This document shows, in pieces, positions 34,021 to 42,294 of a stretch of DNA of 64,000 nucleotides; positions within the stretch are counted from its first letter, which is position 1; each line of letters begins with the position of its first letter. The stretch is from NCBI RefSeq assembly GCF_025399895.1, contig NZ_JAODUA010000013.1, forward strand, positions 1 to 64,000, in the 5' to 3' direction. The position numbers were made by a program, and so were the translations under genes. A model generated the notes under the pieces. The model ran no database searches. It was not told where the DNA came from and worked only from the letters and a program-made list of their open reading frames with translations. This DNA comes from Streptomyces sp. ASQP_92. Its GTDB lineage: Bacteria > Actinomycetota > Actinomycetes > Streptomycetales > Streptomycetaceae.

Positions 34021-35490
34021 TCACTTCTGTGAGGCGGTGGCCAGCCTGGAACGGCGGTAGCCGTATCCGAAGTAGATCACGAGACCGGCGGCCATCCAGT
34101 ATCCGAAGTACTCCCAGGTGACCCCGGACAGGTTCCACATGAGGTAACCGCAGCTGAGGAAGCCGAGGATCGGGACGACCCAGCCGAGCGGCACGCGGAA
34201 GGTGCGCGGCATGTCGGGGCGGGTCTTGCGCAGGATGACGACAGCGACGTTGACCAGCGCGAAGGCGAAGAGCGTACCGATGCTGGTGGCGTCGGCGAGG
34301 TTGCCGAGCGGGACGGCGGCGGCGAGCACACCGCAGAACAGCGAGACGGCGACGGTGTTGGCGACCGGGGTTCCGCTGCGCGGGCTGACCTTGGCGAACA
34401 CCTTGGGGACAAGGCCGTCGCGGGACATCGCGAAAAGGATGCGGGTCTGGCCGTACAGCACGGTCAGGACGACGCTGGCGATGGCGATCACGGCGCAGGC
34501 CGCGAGGAGCGTGGCCCAGAAGGAGTGTCCGGTGACGTCCTTCATGATTCCGGCGAGCGCGGCCTCGGAACCCTCGAACTGCTTCCAGGGGCGTGCGCCG
34601 ACAGCCACGAAGGCGACCAGGACGTACAGCGCGGTGACGATGATCAGCGAGAGCATGATCGCGCGCGGCAGGTCCTTCTTCGGGTTCTTGGCCTCCTCGC
34701 CGGCCGTGGAGGCGGCGTCGAAGCCGATGTAGGAGAAGAACAGCGTCGAGGCCGCGCCGCTGACACCGGCCGTGCCCAGCGGCATGAAGTTCGAGTAGTT
34801 GCCCGACTTGAAGCCCATGAATCCGATCACGCAGAACAGCACCAGGGCGGCGATCTTCACCCCGACCATGATCGTGTTGATGCGGGCGGACTCGCGCGCG
34901 CCACCGAGCAGCAGACCCATGGCGAGGACCACGACGATGAGGGCCGGCAGGTTGAATATCCCGCCGTCGCCGGGCGGGGCGGACAGCGCGTCGGGGATGG
35001 TGACGCCGATCGTGCCGTCCAGGAACTCGTTGAGGTACTGGCCCCAGCCGACGGCCACGGCGGCCACCGAGACGCCGTACTCCAGGATCAGGCACCAGCC
35101 GCAGATCCACGCGACGAGTTCGCCGAGCGTTGCGTAAGTGTACGAGTACGACGAGCCCGCGACGGGGATGGAGCCCGCGAGCTCGGCGTAGGAGAGGGCG
35201 GAGAAGAGGGCCGTGAGACCGGCGAGGACGAACGAGAGCGTGACGGCGGGTCCGGCCTTGGGGACGGCCTCGCCGAGCACCACGAAAATACCGGTGCCGA
35301 GCGTCGCACCGATGCTGATCATGGTGAGCTGCCACATGCCCAGGGAGCGCTTGAGGGAGCCGCCCTCACCCTGGCCACCCTCCGCCACCAGCGCTTCCAC
35401 CGGCTTGCGCCGCATGAGACCGCGACCGGGGCGCGGGCCCCCGGCGGCTGGGGATTCGGTCGAGGGTGGCGCTGCGCCATGATCCAACAC
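34021..35490 (-). CDS. APC-superfamily amino acid permease
   Basis: 489 residues, GTG start with AAGGAG upstream, 12-13 helices. The first helix carries SIGATLGTGIFVVLGEAVPK, the GA(T/I)xGTGIF motif of cationic amino-acid transporters. Others include YAELAGSIPVAGSSYSYTYA and FFSYIGFDAASTAGEEAKNP. The N-terminal 45 residues are cytoplasmic and basic. It imports an amino acid or polyamine. The neighbouring Lrp regulator, amine oxidase and amide hydrolase suggest the imported compound is their substrate. Confidence 0.93.
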   Translation of the reverse strand: MLDHGAAPPSTESPAAGGPRPGRGLMRRKPVEALVAEGGQGEGGSLKRSLGMWQLTMISIGATLGTGIFVVLGEAVPKAGPAVTLSFVLAGLTALFSALSYAELAGSIPVAGSSYSYTYATLGELVAWICGWCLILEYGVSVAAVAVGWGQYLNEFLDGTIGVTIPDALSAPPGDGGIFNLPALIVVVLAMGLLLGGARESARINTIMVGVKIAALVLFCVIGFMGFKSGNYSNFMPLGTAGVSGAASTLFFSYIGFDAASTAGEEAKNPKKDLPRAIMLSLIIVTALYVLVAFVAVGARPWKQFEGSEAALAGIMKDVTGHSFWATLLAACAVIAIASVVLTVLYGQTRILFAMSRDGLVPKVFAKVSPRSGTPVANTVAVSLFCGVLAAAVPLGNLADATSIGTLFAFALVNVAVVILRKTRPDMPRTFRVPLGWVVPILGFLSCGYLMWNLSGVTWEYFGYWMAAGLVIYFGYGYRRSRLATASQK

Positions 35491-35676
35491 TGAGGTGGCT
35501 CCTTATCGCTGCCAATCGGACGGCGGGTGACCGCGGCGGTCCGGCCGTCCACAGAGGGATGTTTCGGGCAGCATGGAGCCTTCCCGTGGCCGGTTCCGCC
35601 GAGCAGGCGGTCCCCGCCACTCCACGTACGGCGAGAACCCTATGGGTTTCCGCTTCCCGCTCGTAATGCAGCAACC

Positions 35677-35733
35677 TTGCGCACTGGCGGTAGATCATTG
35701 CGCACGACGGCCAGGGGTGGATGTTTGTTGCAC
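35677..35733. promoter_or_regulatory. Phased Lrp-like sites before permease gene
   Basis: TTGCGCAC at 35677 and 35698 (21 bp apart) and TTGCACGG at 35728 (30 bp on). The spacing pattern nearly repeats the 22/31 pattern upstream of the hydrolase. The 360-bp gap 35491-35850 also contains the start region of the divergent SGNH gene; nothing else is clear. Confidence 0.55.
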
Positions 35734-35850
35734 GGCATCGTTCGATCCGTGCGTATGCCCTGCTCGGGGCCCTGTTCACGGCTCCGCGCAGTGGCTCTGG
35801 TCACGGGGCCCGCTTGACACCGCATCAGGCCTGTTGCAGGGTCGCGCCCC

Positions 35851-36930
35851 ATGGATCTGGACACACCGCACGAGATCGCCGGAGACCCGGCCACGGGCTG
35901 GCAGGACCCGGCCCCCTTCCTGCGCGGGGTGGCCTGGCTGGACGCCGAGGGGCAACCGGTCCGCGTGGATCCGCAGGACGCGATGCGGCTGCCGTGGGAC
36001 ACCGGTGAGCGCGCCGCGCTGCCCATCGGGATGCGGATCGAGTTCACCGCGCGGGACGCCTCGGCGGTGGAGATCCGTTACCGCGCCCGGGTGCCGGAGC
36101 CCGGCGAGGCCCTGCATGACCTGGCCCACACCTTCGCGCTCTGGCAGGGCGACCACTGCCTCAGCGAGACGACGGCCACCCCGCATCAGGATGGCCACGT
36201 ACGCATCCAACTCCCGCGCTCCCACGGCCCGTTCACCATCCACCCGCCCGAGACGCAGGCGCCGCACATCGACGCGGTGCGGGCGGTCGGCGGCACGATC
36301 GCACCGGCCCGGCGCACGGCACGCTGGCTCGTGCACGGGGACTCCATCACGGAGGGCTGGTGGTCGACCCGGCCCGCGCACGCCTGGCCGGCCGTCGTCG
36401 GACGGACGCTGGGCCTGGACACGGTGAACCTCGGCTACGCGGGCGGGGGCCGCGGCGAGCTCGCCACCGCCGAACAGCTCGCCCGGCTGCCCGCCGACGT
36501 CCTCACCCTGGCCTTCGGCACCAACTGCTGGTCGGCCGTTCCGTTCTCGGCACCGCTGATGCGCGAGACCACGCTCGCGTTCGTCCGTCTGGTGCGCCGC
36601 GGCCACCGGGAGACCCCGCTGCTCCTGGTCTCCCCGCTGCTGCGCCCGGAGGCCGAGGGGACGCCGAACGCGCTGGGCGCGACGCTCGCCGAATTGCGGG
36701 CGGCCATGGAGAGCGCGGCCCGGGAGTTGATCGACGCGGGCGACCACGCCCTCCAACTCCTGCCCGGGCAGGGCCTGTTGACGGCGGATCACCTCATGGA
36801 CGGGCTCCATCCCACCGACGAGGGCCATGCCCGGGTCGCCGGCGCGGTGGCGCGGGCGCTGGCCCCGCACGTGCCGGAGCCCCCGCGAGAGGACTCACGG
36901 GGGCTCCGGGCGGTACAGCCGGGCGACTAG
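35851..36930 (+). CDS. SGNH/GDSL-type esterase family protein
   Basis: 359 residues from the ATG at 35851 (no clear ribosome site). The N-terminal 150 residues form a beta-rich accessory domain. The hydrolase domain then shows block I HGDSITEGWW (Ser165 nucleophile), block II Gly in NLGYAGGGRGE, block III FGTNCWS (Asn) and block V DGLHPTDEGH (Asp317, His320). There is no signal peptide, so it is cytosolic or leaves by another route. Its TAG stop overlaps the TAG stop of guaB1 on the other strand through a shared CTAG. The ester substrate is unknown. Confidence 0.88.
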   Translation: MDLDTPHEIAGDPATGWQDPAPFLRGVAWLDAEGQPVRVDPQDAMRLPWDTGERAALPIGMRIEFTARDASAVEIRYRARVPEPGEALHDLAHTFALWQGDHCLSETTATPHQDGHVRIQLPRSHGPFTIHPPETQAPHIDAVRAVGGTIAPARRTARWLVHGDSITEGWWSTRPAHAWPAVVGRTLGLDTVNLGYAGGGRGELATAEQLARLPADVLTLAFGTNCWSAVPFSAPLMRETTLAFVRLVRRGHRETPLLLVSPLLRPEAEGTPNALGATLAELRAAMESAARELIDAGDHALQLLPGQGLLTADHLMDGLHPTDEGHARVAGAVARALAPHVPEPPREDSRGLRAVQPGD

Positions 36931-38369
36931 CTCCAGCTCGCGTGCAGCGGCTTGCCCTCGGCGTAACCGGCGGCGGACTGGATGCCGACGACGGCCTTCT
37001 CCTCGAACTCGGCGAGCGAGGAGGCACCGGCGTAGGTGCAGGAGGAGCGCACGCCCGCGATGATCGAGTCGATCAGGTCCTCGACACCCGGGCGGGTCGG
37101 GTCCAGGAACATGCGCGAGGTGGAGATGCCCTCCTCGAACAGGGCCTTGCGGGCCCGGTCGTACGCGGACTCCTCGCTCGTACGGTTCTTGACCGCGCGG
37201 GCCGAGGCCATGCCGAAGGACTCCTTGTAGAGGTGGCCCTCGGCGGAGGTGTGGAGGTCGCCCGGGGACTCGTAGGTGCCCGCGAACCAGGAGCCGATCA
37301 TCACGTTGGAGGCGCCGGCGGCGAGCGCCATGGCGACGTCGCGCGGGTGGCGCACCCCGCCGTCGGCCCAGACGTGCTTGCCGAACTTCTTGGCCTCGGC
37401 GGCGCACTCCAGGACGGCGGAGAACTGCGGGCGGCCCACGCCGGTCATCATCCGGGTGGTGCACATGGCGCCGGGGCCCACACCGACCTTGATGATGTCC
37501 GCGCCGGCCTCGATGAGGTCGCGCACGCCCTCGGCGGCGACGATGTTGCCCGCGACGATCGGGACGTGCGGGTCCAGGCCGCGGACGGCCTTGATCGCGG
37601 CGATCATCGACTCCTGGTGGCCGTGCGCGGTGTCCACCACCAGGGTGTCGGCGCCGGCGTCCAAGAGCTGCTTGGCCTTGCCGGCCACATCGCCGTTGAT
37701 GCCGACGGCGGCCGCGATGCGCAGCTTGCCCTGGGCGTCGGTGGCCGGCGTGTACAGCGTCGCGCGCAGGGCGCCCTTGCGGGTCAGAATGCCCGCGAGG
37801 CGGCCGTCGGCGTCCACGGCCGGGGCGTAGCGGCGGTTGGCGTTGTCGAGGCGGTTGAAGGCCTCGCGGGGGTCGATGTCGGCGTCGAGGAGGAGCAGGT
37901 CCTTGGACATGACCTCGGAGAGCCGGGTGAAGCGGTCGACGCCGGTGAGGTCCTGGTCGGTGACGACACCGATCGGCTTCTGGTCGGCGTCGACGACGAC
38001 GCCCGCGTTGTGGGCCCGCTTGGGCAGCAGGGCGAGCGCGTCGGCGACGGTCTGGCTCGGAGCGAGGACGATCGGGGTGTCGAGCACCAGGTGGCGCTTC
38101 TTGACCCACGAGATCACGTCGGTGACGACCTCGATCGGGATGTCCTGGGGGATCACGACGATGCCGCCGCGCCGGGCCACGGTCTCGGCCATGCGGCGGC
38201 CGGCGATCGCGGTCATGTTGGCCACGACGAGCGGGATGGTGGTCCCGGTGCCGTCGGGGGAGGCGAGGTCCACGCCCTGGCGGGAGCCCACCGCTGAGCG
38301 GCTCGGCACCATGAACACATCGTCGTACGTCAGGTCGTACGGCGGCTTGATGTCGTTGAGGAAACGCAC
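36927..38369 (-). CDS. guaB1: GuaB1-family IMPDH-related protein, probable GMP reductase
   Basis: 480 residues from the GTG at 38369 (RFLNDIKPPYDLTYDDV). This is a (beta/alpha)8 IMPDH/GMPR barrel split by two CBS domains (about 95-205: LAPSQTVADALALLPKRAHN, VVTDQDLTGVDRF). The active-site loop is VGVGPGAMCTTRMMTGVGRP with Cys303. Actinobacteria carry this paralogue besides true GuaB; the mycobacterial one has been reported to be a CBS-regulated GMP reductase (GMP to IMP + NH3). I follow that, but many annotations call it IMP dehydrogenase. It is convergent with the SGNH gene. Confidence 0.9.
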   Translation of the reverse strand: MRFLNDIKPPYDLTYDDVFMVPSRSAVGSRQGVDLASPDGTGTTIPLVVANMTAIAGRRMAETVARRGGIVVIPQDIPIEVVTDVISWVKKRHLVLDTPIVLAPSQTVADALALLPKRAHNAGVVVDADQKPIGVVTDQDLTGVDRFTRLSEVMSKDLLLLDADIDPREAFNRLDNANRRYAPAVDADGRLAGILTRKGALRATLYTPATDAQGKLRIAAAVGINGDVAGKAKQLLDAGADTLVVDTAHGHQESMIAAIKAVRGLDPHVPIVAGNIVAAEGVRDLIEAGADIIKVGVGPGAMCTTRMMTGVGRPQFSAVLECAAEAKKFGKHVWADGGVRHPRDVAMALAAGASNVMIGSWFAGTYESPGDLHTSAEGHLYKESFGMASARAVKNRTSEESAYDRARKALFEEGISTSRMFLDPTRPGVEDLIDSIIAGVRSSCTYAGASSLAEFEEKAVVGIQSAAGYAEGKPLHASWS

Positions 38370-38497
38370 GTGCTGAACATCCCAGTCGATCGAGGTGGCC
38401 CCAGGCATTTCAGCCAGGGGAAAAGCACGTAGTTCATTGTCCCATGTTCGTACGATCGCGCCGCCCGGGCCGATCGTCCAGGGACCGGGCAGCGGGC

Positions 38498-38842
38498 CTA
38501 GTGCGATCCTCCGAGCGCGAGGTGCACGGCCAGCGTCCCGTGCGGCCCGGCCACGGCCGCGCCGCCCAGCACGTCCAGGGCGAGCGCCCACTCCTCGGGC
38601 CGCAGCACCGCGTACTCCTGCCAGCGGGTCACCACGACGAGGCGGCCGGGGCGGGCCGGACCCCAGTCGGGGTCACCCAGACAGTCGGCGAGGGCGTCCC
38701 AGTTCCGGCCGAACCAGTCGGGCAGCCGCAGCGCGGTGGCCACCCGGTCCATGAAGGCGGCCTTGTCGTCCACTCCGTCGAGGTCGACGAGATCGACCAG
38801 CCACCCCGCGGCCCGCACGGAGTCGAAGGGTTGGGCCGTCAT
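38498..38842 (-). CDS. Barstar-family ribonuclease inhibitor
   Basis: 114 residues. The barstar fold is recognisable by LVDLDGVDDKAAFMDRVATA and the key inhibitory helix LRLPDWFGRNWDALADCLGD, where Asp/Trp/Asn-Trp-Asp residues normally plug the RNase active site. Its ATG overlaps the stop of the upstream RNase gene (ATGA), so the two are co-translated. It is cytoplasmic and should protect the producer from the guanyl-specific RNase before export. Confidence 0.93.
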   Translation of the reverse strand: MTAQPFDSVRAAGWLVDLVDLDGVDDKAAFMDRVATALRLPDWFGRNWDALADCLGDPDWGPARPGRLVVVTRWQEYAVLRPEEWALALDVLGGAAVAGPHGTLAVHLALGGSH

Positions 38843-39279
38843 CGCAGCACCGCCTTGAACGTCTTGTAGTGGTCGTCGGTGTAGTAGAATTCGCCGCCCT
38901 GCCCGGTGATCAGGCGTCGCGCGCCGCGGTCCCGGGAGTTCGGGGTCTCGACGGTGTACTCGTGGTAGTAGCCGCGCTTCTGCCGGGGCAGCAGCTTCTC
39001 GACGTTGCCGAACACCACACCGTCCTTGCTGTACGGGTACGGGCCGCCCTTGTCGATGAGGGTCAGGGTCCGGCGTGCCTCGGGCGGCAGCCGGTCCGCC
39101 GGGACCGTGGCCATGCCCTTGGCCCAGGCGGGGGTGGAGGCGGAGGCGGAGGCGGGGACGGACGCGGAGGCGCTGGGACCGGCGGGTTTCGCGCTGTCCT
39201 TGCCGCCGCAGCCGACGAGCAGCACGGCCAGACACGCCAGCACCGAGGCGAGGGCGATCCGGGCAAACCTGGTGATCAT
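38839..39279 (-). CDS. Lipoprotein guanyl-specific ribonuclease (RNase Sa-like)
   Basis: 146 residues. The signal peptide ends in a lipobox (AVLLVGCGG, Cys24), so the mature protein should be membrane-anchored; a Ser/Ala-rich linker follows. The catalytic domain (about 62-146) closely follows RNase Sa: LPPEARRTLTLID, GPYPYSKDGVVFGNVE, GYYHEYTVETP, then the TDDHYKTF end. Expected catalytic residues are Glu107, Arg118 and His137. The disulfide cysteines of RNase Sa are absent. The barstar gene follows with a 4-bp overlap. It cleaves RNA after G outside the cell or in a competitor. Confidence 0.93.
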   Translation of the reverse strand: MITRFARIALASVLACLAVLLVGCGGKDSAKPAGPSASASVPASASASTPAWAKGMATVPADRLPPEARRTLTLIDKGGPYPYSKDGVVFGNVEKLLPRQKRGYYHEYTVETPNSRDRGARRLITGQGGEFYYTDDHYKTFKAVLR

Positions 39280-39350
39280 GTGCCGATGCTCCCATCCGGT
39301 GGCGGCGCGAGCGAATGCGTGGGCGGCCGATTCCGGGTCACGATGGAGTC

Positions 39351-40922
39351 ATGCTGCTCGCCGACGTGGCCACGACCTCGGCCGACATCGCCGCCACCGC
39401 CTCGCGCTCGGAGAAGTCCGCGCTGCTGGCCCGGCTGTTCTCGGCCACCGAACCGGACGAGGCGCCGCTGGTGGTGACCTATCTCGCGGGGCGGCTCCCG
39501 CAACGGCGCACGGGGCTCGGCTGGAACACCCTCAAGGACCGTCCGGCGCCCGCCGACACGCCCACCTTGACCGTGCGGGACGTCGACCAGCGCCTGGAGG
39601 CCATCTCGGCGGTGGCGGGCAAGGGCGCGCAGGGCGAGCGCCGGAGGCTGGTCGGGGAGCTGATGGCGGCGGCCACCGAAGGGGAGCAGCGCTTCCTGGT
39701 CGCGCTGATCACCGGCGAGGTCCGCCAGGGCGCGCTGGACGCGGCGGCCGTGGAGGGGCTCGCGGCGGCGGCCGGGGCCCCGCCCGCCGAGGTGCGGCGC
39801 GCGGTGATGCTGGGCGGTTCGCTCGGCACGGTGGCCCGGGCGCTGCTCGCCGAGGGTCCGGCCGCGCTCGCCGCGTTCCGCCTGGAGGTGGGCCGCCCCG
39901 TCCTGCCCATGCTGGCGCACAGCGCGAAGGACGTCGCCGAGGCGCTCGACCGGCTGGGCCCGTGCGTCGTCGAGGAGAAGCTCGACGGCATCCGCGCCCA
40001 GGTGCACAAGGACGGCGACACGGTACGCGTCTTCACCCGCACCCTCGACGAGATCACCGAGCGCCTCCCCGAAGTGGTGGACGCGGCACGGGAGTTGGCG
40101 GCCGAGCACGCCGTGCTCGACGGCGAGGTGATCGCGCTCGGACCCGACCGCAGGCCGCGCTCGTTCCAGGACATCGCCGGGCGCGTCGGCTCCCGGCTCG
40201 ATGTGGCGGGAGCCCAGGAGCGCCTGCCACTCTCCCCCGTCTTCTTCGACCTTTTGTCGGTGGACGGACGGGACCTGCTCGACCTGTCGGTGCGCGAGCG
40301 CCACACGGAGCTGGCCCGCATCGCGCCCGAGCCACGCCGCGTTCGGCGGTATGTGGTGGAGGACCCCGCCGACCCCGAACAGCGGCGCGGCGCCGAGGAG
40401 TTCGCCGCCGAGACGCTGGATCTGGGGCACGAGGGGGTGGTGCTCAAGGCGCTCGACTCGACGTACGCGGCCGGTCGGCGCGGGGCCTCGTGGCTGAAGG
40501 TCAAGCCCGTCCACACCCTCGATCTGGTGGTTCTGGCCGCCGAGTGGGGTCATGGCCGGCGCACCGGCAAGCTCTCCAATCTGCACCTCGGGGCGCGCCG
40601 CGAGGACGGTACGTTCGCCATGCTCGGCAAGACCTTCAAGGGGCTCACCGACGCGCTCCTGTCCTGGCAGACCGAGCGGCTGCGGGAGTTGACGGTGGCC
40701 GAGGAGCCGTGGGGGGTGCGGGTGCGGCCGGAACTCGTCGTCGAGGTGGCCTATGACGGCGTACAAAGATCATCGCGTTACCCGGAAGGGGTCACACTGC
40801 GTTTCGCACGGGTAGTGCGCTATCGCGAGGACAAGAGGGCCTCGGAAGCGGACACGGTCGCCTCGGTGACCGCTCCCCCCGGTTCTCGGCCTGGGTCGAA
40901 CGGGGAGGACCGGGACACCTGA
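39351..40922 (+). CDS. ligB: ATP-dependent DNA ligase
   Basis: 523 residues from the ATG at 39351. The N-terminal DNA-binding domain (about 1-185) is followed by the adenylation domain with the nucleotide-binding lysine K210 in VEEKLDGIRAQVHKD. Further ligase motifs are VLDGEVIALG, HEGVVLKALDSTYAAGRRG and SWLKVKP; the OB-fold end has LVVEVAYDGVQRSSRYPEGV. This is the actinobacterial stand-alone LigB type, which assists repair beside the NAD-dependent LigA. The gene is 22 bp upstream of the GS-like gene and may share its transcript. Confidence 0.94.
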   Translation: MLLADVATTSADIAATASRSEKSALLARLFSATEPDEAPLVVTYLAGRLPQRRTGLGWNTLKDRPAPADTPTLTVRDVDQRLEAISAVAGKGAQGERRRLVGELMAAATEGEQRFLVALITGEVRQGALDAAAVEGLAAAAGAPPAEVRRAVMLGGSLGTVARALLAEGPAALAAFRLEVGRPVLPMLAHSAKDVAEALDRLGPCVVEEKLDGIRAQVHKDGDTVRVFTRTLDEITERLPEVVDAARELAAEHAVLDGEVIALGPDRRPRSFQDIAGRVGSRLDVAGAQERLPLSPVFFDLLSVDGRDLLDLSVRERHTELARIAPEPRRVRRYVVEDPADPEQRRGAEEFAAETLDLGHEGVVLKALDSTYAAGRRGASWLKVKPVHTLDLVVLAAEWGHGRRTGKLSNLHLGARREDGTFAMLGKTFKGLTDALLSWQTERLRELTVAEEPWGVRVRPELVVEVAYDGVQRSSRYPEGVTLRFARVVRYREDKRASEADTVASVTAPPGSRPGSNGEDRDT

Positions 40923-40944
40923 GGCGACGGGAGGGATTGAAGCG

Positions 40945-42294
40945 GTGGAGCAGGGTCACAGCGCGGGGCAGGCGGAGCGGGCACAACGGCGGGCGCAGGA
41001 GGCCGGGTTGGCGGCCGCCCGGCTGACCGCGGAGGGGGTGCGGGCGATCGCGCTGACCTGGGTGGACGTCGCGGGCCTGACCCGCGTCAAGGTCGTGCCG
41101 ACCACACGGCTCGCGCAGGTCGCGGCGCACGGCGTCGGCATGTCGCCGGTCTTCGACGTGTATCTGGTGGACGACTCGGTCACCACCAGCCCCCACATCG
41201 GCGGCCCCGACGGCGATCTGCGGCTGATCCCCGACCTCGACCGCCTCACCGTGCTCGCCGCGCAGCCCGGGTGGGCCTGGGCGCCGGCCGAGCGCTTCGA
41301 GCAGTCGGGGCAGCCCTACGACGCCTGCCAGCGGCAGTTCGCGCGCCGCATGACGCGGCGGGCCGCCGAGCGCGGCATCGAGCTGCGGATGGGCTTCGAG
41401 ACGGAGTGGGTCGTCGACCCGCCGCTGGGCGGCCCTGCGTACGGAATGGCGCGGATCGTCGAGCGCTCGGCGTACGTGGGTGATGTGCTCGCCGCGCTGG
41501 AGGCGCAGGGCGTGGAGGTGCTCCAGATCCACCCGGAGTACACGCCGGGCCAGTTCGAGGTGTCGGTGGCCCCGGCCGATCCGGTGGGCGCGGCCGATCT
41601 CGCGGTGCTCGTGCGCGAGACGATCCGGGCGGTGTCGCTCCAGCACGGCCTGACCCCCTGGTTCGGGCCGGTCGTCGATCCCGAGGGCGTCGGCAACGGC
41701 GGCCATCTGCACCTCAGCCTCTGGCAGGACGGCCGCAATCTGTGCCGGGGCGGCGAGGGCCCCTCGGGGATGAGTACGACCTGCGAGTCCTTCCTCGCCG
41801 GCATCCTGGAGGCGCTGCCCGCGCTGCTCGCCATCGGCGCCCCCACCCCGGCGAGCTATCTGCGTCTGGCGCCGTCGCGCTGGGCCGGCGCCTTCCAGTG
41901 CTGGGGGCCCGAGAACCGGGAGGCGGCGCTGCGCTTCGTGCCCGGGCCGCCCGGCGCCGAGAGCGCGGCCAACGCCGAGGTCAAGTCGTTCGACCCGGCA
42001 GCCAACCCGTACCTGGTGACCGGCGCGGTGATCGCCGCCGGACTGGCCGGACTCGACGCGGGGCTGCGGCTGCCGCCCCCCGTGGCGGGCGACCCGGTGA
42101 ACACGGTCGGCGCCCGGCGGCTGCCCGCCTCACTGCCCGAGGCGCTCGGGCACTTCACCGAGTCGGCGGTCCTGCGCGAGGCGCTCGGCGACCGGCTCTT
42201 CGAGGCGATCGCCGCGGTGCGCCAGGCCGAGACGAAGCTGTTCGACGGCCGGACCCCGCAGGAGATCGCCGAGGCCACGCGCGGGAGGTACTGA
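40945..42294 (+). CDS. Glutamine-synthetase-like enzyme (FluG C-half type)
   Basis: 449 residues, GTG with GGGAGGG upstream. GS beta-grasp start: IALTWVDVAGLTRVKVVPTT. Catalytic domain: GFETEWVV (metal Glu), QIHPEYTPGQFEVSVAPAD, GNGGHLHLSLW (metal His), RLAPSRWAGAFQCWGPENRE (ATP/Pi Arg), AEVKSFDPAANPYL. Most GS ligands are kept, but the canonical ExR of the last motif is ExK, so the amine or acid substrate may differ from ammonia/glutamate. The next gene is an amidohydrolase with zero spacing; the two together match the halves of fungal FluG. Confidence 0.88.
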   Translation: MEQGHSAGQAERAQRRAQEAGLAAARLTAEGVRAIALTWVDVAGLTRVKVVPTTRLAQVAAHGVGMSPVFDVYLVDDSVTTSPHIGGPDGDLRLIPDLDRLTVLAAQPGWAWAPAERFEQSGQPYDACQRQFARRMTRRAAERGIELRMGFETEWVVDPPLGGPAYGMARIVERSAYVGDVLAALEAQGVEVLQIHPEYTPGQFEVSVAPADPVGAADLAVLVRETIRAVSLQHGLTPWFGPVVDPEGVGNGGHLHLSLWQDGRNLCRGGEGPSGMSTTCESFLAGILEALPALLAIGAPTPASYLRLAPSRWAGAFQCWGPENREAALRFVPGPPGAESAANAEVKSFDPAANPYLVTGAVIAAGLAGLDAGLRLPPPVAGDPVNTVGARRLPASLPEALGHFTESAVLREALGDRLFEAIAAVRQAETKLFDGRTPQEIAEATRGRY

